A stretch of DNA of 35,591 nucleotides from Coleofasciculaceae cyanobacterium SM2_1_6 (GTDB lineage Bacteria > Cyanobacteriota > Cyanobacteriia > Cyanobacteriales > JAAUUE01). Below the pieces are notes generated by a model. It saw only the letters and a list, made by a program, of their open reading frames with translations, was not told where the DNA came from and made no database searches. The position numbers were made by a program, and so were the translations under genes. The stretch lies in contig JAAUUE010000005.1 in NCBI GenBank assembly GCA_012031635.1, forward strand, positions 1-35,591, written 5' to 3'. This document shows, piece after piece, positions 1 to 6,652 of the stretch (position 1 is the first letter of the stretch; each line of letters starts with the position of its first letter).

Positions 1-114
1 GTTCCAATCCTCGCCCAGCCCGGAGACTCGGGCGCTACCTTTGTTTATCTAGCTCCTCATCAGAGTAGCTGTAAGTTGTTCCAATCCTCGCCCAGCCCGG
101 AGACTGGGCGCTAC
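1..114 (-). CRISPR. Type I-C CRISPR array, leader-proximal end (two repeats, one spacer in window)
   Basis: Two near-identical repeats lie at 1-38 and 78-114, separated by a 39-nt spacer (39-77). On the minus strand the repeat begins GTAGCGCCCAG and ends ATTGGAAC, the usual 3' end form, so the array is transcribed leftward, in the same direction as the cas operon. The copy at 78-114 is 37 nt and holds a perfect stem, CGCCCAG with CTGGGCG. The copy at 1-38 has one extra C inside the right stem arm. The window opens on a repeat, so the array very probably continues to the left. The leader side is at 115 onward, which makes 78-114 the newest repeat. Confidence 0.9.
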
Positions 115-285
115 AGCGATTATATCAAACCCTTTGCCAGTAAGCAATCCAGAGATCGGTTTTGCGAACCTTGTTTTTCGTGGGGAAAACCCGATTTAAA
201 GTTAAGTAGAAATAGCTGAAACCCTTTCTGTGAAGGGAGTGCGAAACCTCTGGGGATTTGAGCATTACTATAGGTTCGCATTTTT
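115..285 (-). promoter_or_regulatory. CRISPR leader between cas2 and the array
   Basis: This 171-bp non-coding stretch lies between the cas2 stop and the first repeat, on the side expected for the leader. It is AT-rich with homopolymer runs. It contains related motifs: TGCGAACC at 163-170, GTGCGAAACC at 239-248, and the inverted copy GGTTCGCA at 273-280. A short hairpin CCCTT/AAGGG spans 222-237. By family knowledge this region should carry the array promoter and the sites that direct Cas1-Cas2 integration; which of these motifs does so is inference. Confidence 0.65.
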
Positions 286-578
286 TTAGATAATTAGAGG
301 GTCTTCAAAATTTATGTAGTTGTCGATCCCGTAGGACTCAAGACAGAGTTCCCTTGAAGCTGATAGCTTGTAGAAACGGATGCTGTCTAGTTTGGGGTCG
401 ATGATTTTAATTATTTGGGCTTTCAGGGCTTCGTATTGCGCTTCATTTACCCGGCACTCAAAGACTGAGTATTGAACTCTCTGCCCGTAATTTTGCAGAC
501 TGTGGCAACTTGCCGTAACCTCCGCCTTCCTTCCTTGGTTTCGGTGTTGACATCGTAGGTAACTAAGATATTTTTCAT
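286..578 (-). pseudogene. cas2: CRISPR-associated Cas2, frameshifted as written
   Basis: Cas2 is the small ferredoxin-fold partner of Cas1 in the spacer-integration complex. It is too short for the ORF track. From the ATG at 576-578 it reads MKNILVTYDVNTETKEG...VATVCK, a classic Cas2 start. At the A-run near 492-495 the frame breaks and reaches a stop at 447-449. Restoring one A (four A to five) gives NYGQRVQYSVFECRVNEAQY and an open frame to the TAA at 286-288, for 97 residues in total, the normal Cas2 length. It begins 16 bp after the cas1 stop, as expected for an operon. Either this is a recent loss of function or a homopolymer sequencing error; two other genes in the window carry the same kind of lesion. 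Programmed frameshifting at four A is unlikely. Confidence 0.88.
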
Positions 579-594
579 GGGTTAAGCCCTAATT

Positions 595-1626
595 TTAACG
601 TTGGATAAAAGGCTGGTAGCTGGGAAGGTCGCCCCGTAGATGCCTTGCTAGTAATCGGGCTTGGATGTGGGGAATTAATCCTAGGGGGGTTTTGGTGGCG
701 GTAATGGGGTGGGTAATTTCTTCTTGTTTGCGCTTTTGATAGGCAGTGAGGACAGTTTTGCGAGCGCTGTCGGTCAGATAGATGGCTCCGCCGGGTCTTT
801 CGATGAAGTCGTCGGGTTTAATTTGTTTGCGGTTGATGAGGGTGAGGACAAAGCGATCGGCTAGGGGGGCACGGAGTTCTTCCATAAGGTCGAGGGCGAG
901 GGCTGGTCTACCGGGGCGGAGGGCGTGGAGGAAGCCTATTTGGGGGTCTAAACCGACTCCTTCACAGGCGGCGACACATTCGTTGACAAGTAAACTGTAG
1001 ATGAAGGAAAGGAGGGCGTTGATGGGGTCACGGGGGGGACGGCGGGAGCGCTCGGTGAAGGCAAATGTGTCTCGTTCTGTGCGAATCATGGAGGTGAAGG
1101 CTCCAAAATAGGCTTTGGCGGCGAAACCTTCGGTACCTCTGAGTTTGTCTAGATCGGGGATTGTTTCGGTGGTTTTGATGGCTTCGGCTTGGATTTTGGC
1201 GGCGGTGGTGAGGGCTTGACGATCGCTTTCGCTATTAGCCTCACGAGCCGATCGGCGGAGAACGGAGCGGCTATTTTGAAGTTTGCCAGCGACAAAGTTG
1301 CGGGCGATGAGGAGGGTGGTTTCTGGGTTGTCGAGGGCGGTGTGTTGCGATCGCCTTAGTAAAACATTACCTGTTGTTGGAGCAAATAATCGGGCTTGAA
1401 ATTGCCCCCGGTGGGAGAGCCAAACTAAATCTCGTCCGTCTTCGGCACAGCGATGGATCAGGAAGGGACTACAGAGGACATTGCCAAAAACAACGATACC
1501 GCCTAGGTGATGGAGGGGAATTTGCAAAACTAGCTGTTTTTCGACCTCAACTTTTAGGGTTTCATGATCCAGATGGATGTAGCTGCCTTGGGTTTGGATG
1601 TAGAGGGTGTTGAGTAATACTTTCAT
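595..1626 (-). CDS. cas1: CRISPR-associated endonuclease/integrase Cas1, subtype I-C
   Basis: Cas1 is the catalytic integrase that inserts spacers at the leader end of the array, working as a complex with Cas2 and, in type I-C, Cas4. I start it at MKVLLNTLYIQTQG, residue 32 of the tracked ORF, because this is the typical I-C Cas1 N-terminus and the upstream 31 codons overlap cas4. That gives 343 residues, a normal length. The C-terminal alpha-helical domain carries the metal-binding series: a Glu in SLLVNECVAACEG, the His in GFLHALRPGRP and acidic residues in LDLMEELRAP. The start lies 2 bp beyond the cas4 stop, so the two are translationally linked; cas2 follows after 16 bp. It looks intact. 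Confidence 0.96.
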   Translation of the reverse strand: MKVLLNTLYIQTQGSYIHLDHETLKVEVEKQLVLQIPLHHLGGIVVFGNVLCSPFLIHRCAEDGRDLVWLSHRGQFQARLFAPTTGNVLLRRSQHTALDNPETTLLIARNFVAGKLQNSRSVLRRSAREANSESDRQALTTAAKIQAEAIKTTETIPDLDKLRGTEGFAAKAYFGAFTSMIRTERDTFAFTERSRRPPRDPINALLSFIYSLLVNECVAACEGVGLDPQIGFLHALRPGRPALALDLMEELRAPLADRFVLTLINRKQIKPDDFIERPGGAIYLTDSARKTVLTAYQKRKQEEITHPITATKTPLGLIPHIQARLLARHLRGDLPSYQPFIQR

Positions 1627-1628
1627 AG

Positions 1629-2246
1629 TTACTCCAGAATTTGAAATAGTTGGTTCGCAGCAGCCGATCGCCGAAAGTCTTTGATAGCATAGGGCAGACA
1701 GGCTTCGATCAGGGAGCAATCTGGGCAGCGGGAGTCGGCAACGGGGGGAGGGATGGTGGCAGTTTGAAGTAATTGGCGGACGTTTTTTGTTGTTTCTGCC
1801 ACTAGCGATCGCAACTCTGGGGTAAAGTGTACCTCCCGCCTTCGCTTGGAGCCGTGGTGAAAAATTGCGCCTTTAGGTACGGGGCGATCGAACATTTCTT
1901 CTAGACAAATAGCTTGGGAGCAAAGCTGGACATCATCGGCGGGGCGGGGCTTTTTCGACCCCGATTTGTACTCCACTGGGTAGGGTGTGCCATCTAGACC
2001 AAATTCCACCACATCGGCAATCCCTCTTAATCCTAATTGGTGTGACCACAGAGGTAAGGCTCGCTCGATCCTGATCCCTTCCATGCTCTCGCCGTCAGGA
2101 ATGTTGACTTTTTCATGGACTTGTTGACCCCGGAGGGTATAGATATTTTCATCCCAAACTTGTTCCACATGAATCAAGGCGCACTGGCGGGGACAGTAGA
2201 CGTAGTGCTGGAGGGCACTGAGCATGACGTAATCATCGGTTTCCAT
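1629..2246 (-). CDS. cas4: CRISPR-associated exonuclease Cas4
   Basis: Cas4 is a RecB-like PD-(D/E)XK nuclease with an iron-sulfur cluster that trims prespacers and helps select the correct PAM and orientation. The 205-residue protein has the N-terminal cysteine in YVYCPRQCALIH and the C-terminal cluster CPDCSLIEAC, the four-cysteine arrangement of the family. The nuclease core is visible as IADVVEFG (motif II Asp) and YPVEYKSG (Glu-x-Lys). Length matches type I-C Cas4. It lies directly upstream of cas1 in the same transcription unit, with a 2-bp gap. It is separated from the effector genes by the uma2 gene and two hairpins. Confidence 0.95.
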   Translation of the reverse strand: METDDYVMLSALQHYVYCPRQCALIHVEQVWDENIYTLRGQQVHEKVNIPDGESMEGIRIERALPLWSHQLGLRGIADVVEFGLDGTPYPVEYKSGSKKPRPADDVQLCSQAICLEEMFDRPVPKGAIFHHGSKRRREVHFTPELRSLVAETTKNVRQLLQTATIPPPVADSRCPDCSLIEACLPYAIKDFRRSAAANQLFQILE

Positions 2247-2260
2247 ACTTATAAATTTAA

Positions 2261-2278
2261 TCCCCAGTCTTGAGGGGA
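2261..2278 (-). other. Short GC-rich hairpin between uma2 and cas4
   Basis: TCCCC at 2261-2265 pairs with GGGGA at 2274-2278 around an 8-nt loop, in the 38-bp gap downstream of uma2 and just before the cas4 start. There is no clear U-run after it in the transcribed direction, so it is more likely an RNA-processing or stability element than a strong terminator. Function is inferred. Confidence 0.4.
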
Positions 2279-2284
2279 AAAATG

Positions 2285-2908
2285 TTAGGCATCTGTGGGG
2301 GGAATAACTTTGTTTTCTGGTAATACTGGCTCTGTTATATCTACTTTGTCGTAGATGTCGGCGAGGGCGATCGTACAGGGAATTGTGTCAAATTTAATCT
2401 CTTCTTCTAAGGTGTCGTATTCCTGAAATTCCCATTTTTTTACACCTGTTTTAACATAATGCTGAACAGAATAATGGTGTTGATCAACTAATAGATATTC
2501 CTGAAAGGTGGGGAGCGATCGATAGAAGGTAAATTTTTCAGTTTGATCATATTTCCCAGTTGATTTGGATAATACTTCAATAATTAATGTGGGATTTGTA
2601 ATAGTATCTTTGCGACCTTCTTGTAAAATAAAATCTCCACTTACTACCATCACATCTGGATAGGTATAGCTTCTCTCTTGTGGTATCCACAGGCGTTGAT
2701 CTACTACAAATACTCGATAGGGTTGGCGCTTGAGTGAAAAGTTTAAAGTTCCAGCTATATTTAAAACAATTTGATTATGATTTGGCATTCCTCTAGCCAT
2801 TGGTATTATCTCTCCATGAATGTATTCATTGCGAGTTTCTGAGATGATTTCTAGGGCTAAATATTCCTCTGGGGAATAGACTTGGGTTGTTTGAACTTGA
2901 GCAATCAT
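2285..2908 (-). CDS. Uma2-family (DUF820) PD-(D/E)XK protein inside the cas operon
   Basis: This 207-residue protein is recognised as Uma2 family, a restriction-endonuclease-like fold greatly expanded in cyanobacteria and of unknown function. Visible family features are the N-terminal YSPEEYLALE segment, YIHGEIIPM, the GMPNHNQIVLNIA helix, YPDVMVVSGD (catalytic-type Asp) and TLIIEVLSKST (Glu followed by the strand-end Lys). It lies between cas7 and cas4 on the same strand, 89 bp after cas7 and 38 bp before cas4. Hairpins sit in both flanking gaps. Uma2 genes are scattered across cyanobacterial genomes, so its position may be hitchhiking, but it does split effector from adaptation genes. It looks intact. 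Confidence 0.85.
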   Translation of the reverse strand: MIAQVQTTQVYSPEEYLALEIISETRNEYIHGEIIPMARGMPNHNQIVLNIAGTLNFSLKRQPYRVFVVDQRLWIPQERSYTYPDVMVVSGDFILQEGRKDTITNPTLIIEVLSKSTGKYDQTEKFTFYRSLPTFQEYLLVDQHHYSVQHYVKTGVKKWEFQEYDTLEEEIKFDTIPCTIALADIYDKVDITEPVLPENKVIPPTDA

Positions 2909-2951
2909 GTTACAACTCTCCTAATAGGTTCTATCTTCGAGATGTCAGTAT

Positions 2952-2991
2952 TGGGGAGGATCCTAAAGCCAAAGTTCTAGAATCTTCCCCA
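2952..2991 (-). other. Hairpin between cas7 and uma2
   Basis: TGGGGAGGAT at 2952-2961 and ATCTTCCCCA at 2982-2991 form a 10-bp stem with one wobble pair and a 20-nt loop, directly after the cas7 stop. No U-tract follows on the minus strand, so partial attenuation or transcript processing fits better than full termination. It could set effector mRNA levels apart from the adaptation genes downstream; that is inference. Confidence 0.5.
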
Positions 2992-2997
2992 TAAATT

Positions 2998-4149
2998 TTA
3001 ACCTTCAATCAATGGTGTCAGGGTGATCCCCGGTGGTAAGCTGTCCCTGTCTACAGTAATTTCATAGTCTGAAAAACGCCTAGGAACTGTATCTGGCTGG
3101 ATTAGTTGGGGTTTGATGCGCTCAAATAGTTTGTGGGCGGGAGCGTTACCTAGTTTTGATTCGTGGGTAAACACATAAAGTCCTCTGGGAGCCATCATGC
3201 CTCGACTGGCGGAGCGATCGAAATCCCACATATTTACCAAAGCCTGCCAAAATAGTTCTAGATCAAACTCTGTCACCCCAGTTGTTTCTGCCAAATAGGG
3301 AGAATAGAAACCATAAGCCATGTACAGCCCGTAGGGAATAAAGGTTTTCCGTCCAATAGTTTGTAGCTTCTCCCGGTCTTTTTCATCGGTGACAGCCATT
3401 CGAGTGATTGCCAAATCCTGCGGTAGTACTGGGTCGATTGATCGAGCAAAGGTAATTTGCATACAGCCCCGCACCTGACCAGCATTCAGCCCTGTACTCA
3501 TCACAGCCCCAAACATCCGGACATCATAAAAATTATCACACATCCATATTTGAGCTTTATCTGCATTGGCTTTGCTTTTGTCAGCCTTGCCTGCTTTTTT
3601 ACTAAGAGCAGTAATAAAGGTCTTGACCGCCTTGCTAAAACCAGCTTCATTCTCTAAAAGATCCAAGGCTTCTTTAAGTTCAGCATCAGATAGCTCACCA
3701 CTATATTCCAAGCTAGCAACTACATCTCCTGATTCATCGCTGCCATCGATAAAGGTAAAAGCATCATTTAAGTAGGGATTGAGTTGTCTTAGCCCTTCAA
3801 TAACTGCGGCATCTTTGATTACATCCTTGGCGGGTTTACTTGTCGGAAGATTCTGTTCAGTATAGGCACGGCGAATTTGGCTATTGAGAACTCCATGATG
3901 TTCGACAAAAATTTTCAAGCGAGATTTCTGGTTTTCAGTGGCTTCGTAGGCTTCGTAGGTGGAAATATAGTTACGAATCTTACGCTTGAGGCAGACATCC
4001 GTAACGATTCCCTGTAGGGTTTCTGGATCGGTACGGGGCATATTGCCGCCATCAGGATCGCCATTGGGGTTGCCATCGATGACATCAAATAGGAGAACGA
4101 AATCGTGGCGGTGTTGAGGATTTGTGTAAACGGTCTTGGTATTATTCAT
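2998..4149 (-). CDS. cas7: Type I-C Cascade backbone subunit Cas7 (Csd2)
   Basis: Cas7 is the RAMP-fold subunit that polymerises along the crRNA to form the Cascade backbone. The 383-residue protein has the Csd2-type N-terminus FVLLFDVIDGNPNGDPDGG, a hallmark of the Cas7 family, and the later segments VRMFGAVMSTG and SRGMMAPRGLYVFTHE. Length is slightly above the usual 280-300 of compact I-C Cas7 proteins because of an inserted helical, lysine-rich region around residues 150-200 (KAGKADKSKANADKAQ). It starts 5 bp after the cas8c stop, so the two are tightly coupled. It looks intact. Confidence 0.95.
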   Translation of the reverse strand: MNNTKTVYTNPQHRHDFVLLFDVIDGNPNGDPDGGNMPRTDPETLQGIVTDVCLKRKIRNYISTYEAYEATENQKSRLKIFVEHHGVLNSQIRRAYTEQNLPTSKPAKDVIKDAAVIEGLRQLNPYLNDAFTFIDGSDESGDVVASLEYSGELSDAELKEALDLLENEAGFSKAVKTFITALSKKAGKADKSKANADKAQIWMCDNFYDVRMFGAVMSTGLNAGQVRGCMQITFARSIDPVLPQDLAITRMAVTDEKDREKLQTIGRKTFIPYGLYMAYGFYSPYLAETTGVTEFDLELFWQALVNMWDFDRSASRGMMAPRGLYVFTHESKLGNAPAHKLFERIKPQLIQPDTVPRRFSDYEITVDRDSLPPGITLTPLIEG

Positions 4150-4154
4150 TGGTA

Positions 4155-4562
4155 TTACTCCTGAGTTTGTTTAGATGCGATCGCAGCTTTAGCAGCAGCC
4201 CGATTTTTGGCTCGTTGATGGTAATAGCCCAGAGCAAATAGACCCTGGTTTTGCATGGTCATAGTTTTTGGGAAGCTATCAAGATGAGAGGTAATTTCTT
4301 CTAGGCTTTCTTCTAGGGCATTGCAAGTCCCTGATTGATTTTTTCTTAGTTTAGATAGGTGCGCTCTTGCGCCCCGCAGTAAAGGTGGAAAAGCACTGGC
4401 GGGGTTACTAGAAGCGGCTCCGTAGTAGCGATCGGTCAAAGAAGCATTGATCTTGCCCAAGGCAGCCCGTTGTGTTGCCTCTAGTTCAGCTAATAGGCGA
4501 CCGCAATGATAGGCAGATCGATCTTCAGGGTTAAGTTCAGGATCAGGATTTAGATTTTCCAT
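4155..4562 (-). CDS. Candidate internal Cas11c, translated from within cas8c
   Basis: In type I-C systems the small subunit Cas11 is made from an internal start within cas8c (established for the family). An in-frame ATG at residue 442 of Cas8c, MENLNPDPEL, would give a 135-residue helical protein that begins just before the conserved SAYHCGRLLAELE segment, about where I-C Cas11 starts. No strong Shine-Dalgarno sequence is visible in front of it (the upstream bases read CATAATCTCC), so the exact start is uncertain. Confidence 0.45.
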   Translation of the reverse strand: MENLNPDPELNPEDRSAYHCGRLLAELEATQRAALGKINASLTDRYYGAASSNPASAFPPLLRGARAHLSKLRKNQSGTCNALEESLEEITSHLDSFPKTMTMQNQGLFALGYYHQRAKNRAAAKAAIASKQTQE

Positions 4563-5885
4563 GGAGATTATGGCAAATTGTTCATTTTGAGTAGTAAAAA
4601 TAAGTTTGATTAGAGCTGCTCGATAATAAGTAACATCTTGCTCTACCCGATTGCGCCGTATCAGACGGGCAAGTAGGTCAAGAGGAAGTTTTCCACCATA
4701 AAGAGCAACTCTAGTTAGAGCTATGGTGACGGTCGGGAGCATTTCTTTGGCTGCATCACGATAGGCACTTGAAGCTAGATGGTAGACACTCAGAGGTATG
4801 CCCTGTTCACCATAGGAATCAACGATTTTTTGGGCGGTAAACCATGTGCGTAAATTGCTCTTAACTTCTGGAACAGTCATCTCTAACCAATCCCGGATCA
4901 CAACCCTAGAGCTATTGGCTGTCAGGGCTAAAACGTAGAACTGATTTGCGTCTGTGCCATAGGTTTGCTGCCCTTTCTCAGCAGAATTCAAGAGATTGAT
5001 CACTGCTTGGGGATCGGGTTTGTCGAGAAATTCCCAAGTTTCTGCCACCTCCTCAGAAGGTTCCCTTGTCCAAGCAACGTAGGTGGTAGTGCCGATGTTG
5101 AGCTTGGAGTCGGGGGCAGCAATCAGATGATTTAGGGCTTTGGCAAATTTTTCTGCCGCATCACGGGAGATGGGGGAAGTTAGAGAATTTTTTAGCCCGT
5201 AGGAGGTGAAAGGAGGGGCATTGGCAGATACCAATACCGTGCCTGATGGTTGACCGCCAATCAGTTTTTTAATAAAGACTGGCATTCGATCGACTACAGG
5301 CTTTAGTTCTCCAGTTACCAAGCAGGTCATGATGGGTAAATCCTTTGTCTCTCCATCTCCGCCCCCGGCGGTGTAGTCTGCCCAAAACTCCTGAATACTA
5401 AGTAGTCCAGCTTTCTCGTCTGCCGGAATGATGCCAAGGGCAGAAAAAGTTAGATTGTCACTGGGGTCAAAATCTGGGGGCAACTTATCCCTTTCTGCTT
5501 CTGGATTCCATGACTCTAGAAACTTGACAATTACCTGCACCGATGGCTCTTTGGTAATTTCGGCACATTTTTGGACTAGGGCTTTGAACTGATTATGGCA
5601 GTCTTTGACTCGATCGGGTTTAGATTCCGATCGTCCAATCCCCAACACGTATTCCCCATTATCAGCAAGGAGTTTGGGCTTCACTCCCATGGCTCTGGTA
5701 ATGTGAGGAACCACCATGATTTCACCCCGTTTGTCAACTTTGGTATTGCCGCCTCTGGGGGTAAAACTTTGCAGTGTGCCATCGGGATTAAGATTAATTA
5801 GCCATCGTATTGATGCCGCCATATACATAGCTGGCGGTAGGGTCATTTGCATATCAGCGTATTCTTTTAGTTTGGTCAGAATCAT
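4155..5885 (-). CDS. cas8c: Type I-C Cascade large subunit Cas8c (Csd1)
   Basis: Cas8c is the large subunit that recognises the PAM and helps open the target for Cas3. The 576-residue protein begins MILTKLKEYADMQM, a typical Csd1 start, and has family segments such as DLPIMTCLVTGELKPV, the GTVLVSANAPPFTSYGL stretch and RYYGAASSNPASAFPPLLR near the C-terminus. Its start overlaps the cas5c stop by 4 bp (an ATGA-type junction), so translation is coupled. The last 130 or so residues correspond to the region that in other type I-C systems is also made separately as Cas11. No break was seen. Confidence 0.95.
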   Translation of the reverse strand: MILTKLKEYADMQMTLPPAMYMAASIRWLINLNPDGTLQSFTPRGGNTKVDKRGEIMVVPHITRAMGVKPKLLADNGEYVLGIGRSESKPDRVKDCHNQFKALVQKCAEITKEPSVQVIVKFLESWNPEAERDKLPPDFDPSDNLTFSALGIIPADEKAGLLSIQEFWADYTAGGGDGETKDLPIMTCLVTGELKPVVDRMPVFIKKLIGGQPSGTVLVSANAPPFTSYGLKNSLTSPISRDAAEKFAKALNHLIAAPDSKLNIGTTTYVAWTREPSEEVAETWEFLDKPDPQAVINLLNSAEKGQQTYGTDANQFYVLALTANSSRVVIRDWLEMTVPEVKSNLRTWFTAQKIVDSYGEQGIPLSVYHLASSAYRDAAKEMLPTVTIALTRVALYGGKLPLDLLARLIRRNRVEQDVTYYRAALIKLIFTTQNEQFAIISMENLNPDPELNPEDRSAYHCGRLLAELEATQRAALGKINASLTDRYYGAASSNPASAFPPLLRGARAHLSKLRKNQSGTCNALEESLEEITSHLDSFPKTMTMQNQGLFALGYYHQRAKNRAAAKAAIASKQTQE

Positions 5886-6571
5886 GATGGGGGAATCCTC
5901 AAAATGCCTTGGTTTAGTCTGGCTCGAAAGAACTTGGGCTGGGCTTTGCCTTTGACAACTTTTGCCCCAGTAGTATCGTGGCTCAAATAGGTAAGAGTTC
6001 CATCTGTGGTTTCAGTGAACTCCATATCTAGGAGCATTAATCCCAGTTCATCGGTGCGATCGATGGGAACGTCCTCTTCTTCAGGCGGTTCAAAAAAAGC
6101 ACTAAATTCCCTTGTTCCTAGATAGGGTTGATGGTGGCATTGCCCCCTAGCCACCCGGCGGCGAAACTGGTCTCGATATTTAGCCGGAGTTGCATCGGCG
6201 TGGGGTTTGAGTTGAATCTGGGCTTTGATAATGTAGGCTACATCTCGTAAACATAGGGTATGGCGTTGGGTGCGGTCGGCATCAGCGTAATAATGAAAGT
6301 CGGGGTCTCTAGCCGAGCGATCGCTTTGCCAACTACTCACTTCATTGCGTAAAATCGAAAATCGCTTAATTGGTTTCAACACATGGATTTCCTGCACCTG
6401 CCAAGTAAACTCTGGCTTCCAAAAAATTGCCTCTAGTACACCTCTAGCTGCACTAGGGGTCATAACTTCATAGCTAACCCGCTCCACCCCAAACTCAGGA
6501 CGAGTAAAATTAGCAAAATCACTCCATACCTTTACACTCAAAGGTACACTTAAGGATAAATCATTAGTCAT
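5882..6571 (-). CDS. cas5: Type I-C Cas5c (Cas5d), pre-crRNA endoribonuclease
   Basis: In type I-C, which lacks Cas6, Cas5c cuts the pre-crRNA and then stays bound to the 5' handle in Cascade. The 229-residue protein shows the RAMP N-terminus LSVKVWSDFANFTRPEF, the YEVMTPSAARGVLEAIFWKP helix that holds the conserved Tyr used in cleavage, and the C-terminal PYLGTREFSAFF motif of Cas5d. Candidate basic catalytic residues lie in the KPHADATPAKYRDQFRRR segment, though I cannot assign them exactly. A good Shine-Dalgarno, AAGGA, sits 7 nt before the ATG. The 81-bp gap upstream contains a perfect TATAAT. Its stop overlaps the cas8c start. Confidence 0.94.
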   Translation of the reverse strand: MTNDLSLSVPLSVKVWSDFANFTRPEFGVERVSYEVMTPSAARGVLEAIFWKPEFTWQVQEIHVLKPIKRFSILRNEVSSWQSDRSARDPDFHYYADADRTQRHTLCLRDVAYIIKAQIQLKPHADATPAKYRDQFRRRVARGQCHHQPYLGTREFSAFFEPPEEEDVPIDRTDELGLMLLDMEFTETTDGTLTYLSHDTTGAKVVKGKAQPKFFRARLNQGILRIPPS

Positions 6572-6652
6572 AATTGTCCTTACAAGAATTACATATTATA
6601 CTGTAGCAGAAATTCTATTCCTAGAACATATGCACTAAAGGATATTGAGGTA
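6572..6652 (-). promoter_or_regulatory. Possible internal promoter for cas5c-cas8c-cas7
   Basis: This is the longest gap in the effector half of the operon apart from the cas7-uma2 junction. On the minus strand it carries a perfect TATAAT (plus strand 6595-6600) about 23 bp before the cas5c start, but no clear TTGACA at the right spacing. It would allow the effector genes to be expressed independently of cas3. Weak evidence. Confidence 0.35.

Noticed and set aside
447-578. Programmed frameshifting in cas2
   Set aside because: The site has only four A and no slippery heptamer with a clear downstream structure, and two other genes show the same single-base loss, so error or mutation is simpler.
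1627-1719. Upstream 31-codon extension of Cas1 (MLPDRSLSAL...)
   Set aside because: It overlaps the end of cas4 in another frame and has no similarity to Cas1; the start at 1626 matches the family.
3457-3775. Plus-strand ORFs of 66 and 69 residues opposite cas7
   Set aside because: They are antisense shadows of a strongly conserved gene, with no start signals or recognisable protein.
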